A stretch of DNA of 6,438 nucleotides from JBBTVO01 sp038058335 (lineage in GTDB: Bacteria; Patescibacteriota; Microgenomatia; Levybacterales; UBA12049): assembly GCA_038058335.1 (NCBI GenBank), contig JBBUBI010000008.1, positions 1-6,438 on the forward strand, in the 5' to 3' direction. Below are positions 5,018 to 6,438 of the stretch, piece after piece (positions within the stretch are counted from its first letter, which is position 1; the number at the start of each line of letters is the position of its first letter). The translations under genes were made by a program, and so were the position numbers. The notes beneath the pieces are model-generated. The model saw only the letters and a program-made list of their open reading frames with translations. It ran no database searches and had not been told where the DNA came from.

Positions 5018-6001
5018 ATGAAGCTACTCTTAGGGTATCTTTCCCGCAATCAATTCGTCGCAGCTCTTGTCATAATCGCTCTCACGTGGTTCTTCGTAAG
5101 CATCCGCGAAATCCTAGTAGTCCTGTTTATCTCCTTTATACTCATGACGGCTCTGATTCCCATAGCAAATTTTTTGAAGAAAAAGGGTATTTCACACTCT
5201 ATTTCGGTAATGATAACTTATCTTGCCTTTATTGCGTGCTTCCTGCTTCTTATTCTTCCGCTTGCGCCGTTTTTTATTCACCAAATCGGACTCCTTACGA
5301 ATAATTTTCCACAGTTATTTGAGAGCGCTACCAAAGCTCTGGGAATCAAAATTGACTATTCCAACATCACTTCGTCTCTATCCAATTTTTTCCAAGCTGT
5401 GGGAGGAAATATAATTTCAATATCAGGAAAAATTTTTGGAGGATTTCTTTCGTTTCTTACAGTAATCGTAGTTAGCTTTTATCTTCTCCTTTATCATGAC
5501 CGGTTTGAGAAACTTATACTAAGCTTATCTCCGAGAGAGAAGCGTGAGGAAATCCTCAATGTTTTCAGAAATATTGAGGAGAAAATGGGAAACTGGATGA
5601 GAGGACAACTAGCTCTCTCTTTCTTCATCGGTGTCATTTCATGGATATTTCTGACACTTATCGGAGTACCATATGCACTTCCGCTTGCTTTCTTCGCAGG
5701 ATTTCTTGAAATACTTCCTACAATCGGACCTATTATCGCATCAGTCCCTGCAATTATAGTCGCACTGACAATTTCACCTACGCTGGCTATCGCAGTAGCA
5801 ATAGGTTACATAGTCATTCAGGCAATTGAGAACAATCTATTAGTTCCCAAAATTATGCAGGCAGCCGTGGGACTCAATCCGGTTGTAATAATTATCGCAA
5901 TTTTGGTCGGCGGTAATCTTCTCGGAGTCTGGGGAGCACTACTATCTATTCCTTTCCTTACTATTCTTACTATAATCTTCCGCGCGCTAAGCGACGACTG
6001 A
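5018..6001 (+). CDS. AI-2E family (PerM/TqsA-like) membrane protein
   Basis: This 327-residue polytopic membrane protein has about eight helices (around 11-28, 32-51, 62-83, 139-160, 198-218, 222-246, 252-270 and 288-320). A soluble, partly amphipathic segment lies between helices 3 and 4 (about 88-135). Family signatures are FLEILPTIGPIIASVP (229-244), VIQAIENNLLVPKIM (266-280) and LNPVVIIIAILVGGNLLGVWGALLSIP (286-312, with Gly at 298, 299, 303 and 306). Members have been linked to autoinducer-2 export or to ion antiport, and the substrate cannot be predicted from sequence. Length is slightly below the usual 340-370, mainly from a short C-terminus. The start is fixed by the promoter six bases upstream. 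The gene is convergent with the GIY-YIG gene, with an 8-bp gap. Confidence 0.93.
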   Translation: MKLLLGYLSRNQFVAALVIIALTWFFVSIREILVVLFISFILMTALIPIANFLKKKGISHSISVMITYLAFIACFLLLILPLAPFFIHQIGLLTNNFPQLFESATKALGIKIDYSNITSSLSNFFQAVGGNIISISGKIFGGFLSFLTVIVVSFYLLLYHDRFEKLILSLSPREKREEILNVFRNIEEKMGNWMRGQLALSFFIGVISWIFLTLIGVPYALPLAFFAGFLEILPTIGPIIASVPAIIVALTISPTLAIAVAIGYIVIQAIENNLLVPKIMQAAVGLNPVVIIIAILVGGNLLGVWGALLSIPFLTILTIIFRALSDD

Positions 6002-6009
6002 GCCCTACG

Positions 6010-6273
6010 TTAAAACTTCGGACTCTTCGATACTATTACCAACCTTTTATAGACAAAAGCTTTGCCAGATCCTGATTTTAGATAAAGTTCGAAGTCTTTA
6101 GCTTTTTGTTTATTTTCAAAGGCTGAGTACCAAACTAATTTCCATGGAATATGTCCTTTTGTAAATTTGGATTCTCCGCTATTATGCTCTTTTACTCTTT
6201 TGACCAAATTTAAGGTGTATCCGTAATAAAAGATTTTAGACTTTGAACTTTGAAGAATATAAACGTAATACAT
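6010..6273 (-). CDS. Small GIY-YIG nuclease-domain protein (UPF0213/YhbQ-like)
   Basis: This 87-residue protein is a single GIY-YIG domain. It has Tyr3-Val-Tyr5 and Tyr17-Gly-Tyr19 (here YVY/YYGYT) for the two core strands. Arg26 and His30 lie in LVKRVKEHN, and Glu62 is the metal ligand in KDFELYLKSGSGKAF. Catalytic positions are present, so nuclease activity is plausible. Biological roles of stand-alone members are poorly known; related domains occur in UvrC and homing endonucleases. The gene lies downstream of tRNA-Gly on the same strand and could be read from the same promoter, as no clear promoter of its own is seen. A hairpin-forming repeat lies between the two. In CPR genomes such genes often sit next to similar repeats (recollection, not checked). 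Confidence 0.9.
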   Translation of the reverse strand: MYYVYILQSSKSKIFYYGYTLNLVKRVKEHNSGESKFTKGHIPWKLVWYSAFENKQKAKDFELYLKSGSGKAFVYKRLVIVSKSPKF

Positions 6274-6297
6274 CTAAAGCCACAATATCCCAAGCTA

Positions 6298-6323
6298 CCA
6301 TCCGTAGCTTTAGCGAAGGGTGG
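6298..6323. repeat. Structured repeat between tRNA-Gly and the GIY-YIG gene
   Basis: CCATCC (6298-6303) pairs with GGGTGG (6318-6323) with one G-T wobble, and inside it GCT-TT-AGC (6307-6314) forms a second small stem. An alternative, mutually exclusive 7-bp hairpin pairs AAGCTAC (6292-6298) with GTAGCTT (6304-6310). The core 'CCGTAGCTTTAGCGAAGG' resembles a dispersed repeat of CPR genomes that I associate with small GIY-YIG genes. It begins one base beyond the tRNA-Gly discriminator. There is no T-tract after it in either direction, so it is not a standard terminator. Confidence 0.55.
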
Positions 6324-6324
6324 G

Positions 6325-6395
6325 AGCGGGATAGGGGAGTCGAACCCCTTTTTTTTGCTTGGAAAGCAAATGTTGAGCCGTTCAACTAATCCCGC
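6325..6395 (-). tRNA. tRNA-Gly (TCC)
   Basis: The cloverleaf has acceptor GCGGGAT/ATCCCGC, D arm GTTG-AACGGCT-CAAC, anticodon stem TTTGC/GCAAA with loop TTTCCAA (anticodon TCC at 6361-6363), and T arm AGGGG-TTCGACT-CCCCT. The discriminator is T (6325), and CCA is not encoded (CCC follows). The 3' anticodon stem, the 4-nt variable loop and the first T-stem base form a run of eight A, which is unusual but fully compatible with the fold (71 nt in total). Confidence 0.95.
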
Positions 6396-6403
6396 GTTTT
6401 GTA

Positions 6404-6432
6404 ATTATATCAATATTAATCCGATACCTCAA
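6404..6432 (-). promoter_or_regulatory. Promoter of tRNA-Gly (and possibly GIY-YIG)
   Basis: On the minus strand, TTGAGG (6427-6432) is separated by 17 bp from a perfect TATAAT (6404-6409) with a TGA extended -10. The -10 ends eight bases before the mature tRNA 5' end. It may also supply transcription to the GIY-YIG gene downstream. Confidence 0.7.
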
Positions 6433-6438
6433 GATTAT

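Noticed and set aside
5999..6001. UGA recoded as glycine, as in some CPR lineages
   Set aside because: The UGA ends the AI-2E protein at a natural family C-terminus, no internal in-frame UGA is needed in any gene, and tRNA-Gly here has the ordinary TCC anticodon.
6292..6323. Hairpin as an intrinsic terminator for tRNA-Gly or AI-2E transcripts
   Set aside because: Neither strand shows a T-tract directly after the stem, and the structure fits a dispersed repeat better.
6349..6356. Run of eight T as a terminator tail
   Set aside because: It lies inside the tRNA-Gly gene, as the A run of the anticodon stem and variable loop, and the cloverleaf is complete.

Overview
The window (about 6.4 kb, AT-rich) looks like a chromosomal segment from a Patescibacteria/CPR bacterium, most likely of the Microgenomates type. 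This is an inference from gene content and style: a short pseudopilin followed at once by a PilM-like/LytR_C membrane protein, a REP-associated transposase with AACACCGGGGGTT repeats, a small GIY-YIG protein beside a structured repeat, very tight gene packing, and almost no Shine-Dalgarno sites. No 16S or ribosomal protein gene is present to confirm it.

Layout. (1) 2-1432 (+): the 3' part of a large, probably secreted protein. It has the end of a Vgb-like beta-propeller, a C39-like papain-fold peptidase domain and a C-terminal 'IDVKP...DINGD' domain; its start lies outside the window. (2) 1434-2261: a REP/RAYT unit. A Y1/HUH transposase gene (1547-2224) is flanked by imperfect terminal inverted repeats, with an extra tandem repeat on the left. 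(3) 2259-2360: what looks like the 3' end of a broken pilin-type gene, directly abutting the right end of that unit. (4) 2370-4032 (+): a consensus promoter drives a type IV pseudopilin gene and, 3 bp later, a PilM-like/TM/LytR_C protein. (5) 4033-4968 (-): an SGNH hydrolase gene whose stop codon touches the previous gene's stop, then tRNA-His(GTG) and tRNA-Arg(TCT), with a heptamer-repeat spacer between the tRNAs. (6) 5003-6001 (+): an AI-2E/PerM-family membrane protein from a divergent promoter. (7) 6010-6432 (-): a small GIY-YIG protein, a structured repeat, tRNA-Gly(TCC) and its promoter.

How it fits together. The middle looks like a cell-surface/pilus locus (pseudopilin, pilus-assembly-like protein, a lost minor pilin, a secreted peptidase-type protein) into which a RAYT unit has been placed. 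The right side is housekeeping (tRNAs, transporter) with a second possible selfish cassette, the GIY-YIG gene plus hairpin repeat, packed against a tRNA 3' end. A recurring regulatory feature is that sigma70-type promoters sit directly on start codons, so several mRNAs are probably leaderless.
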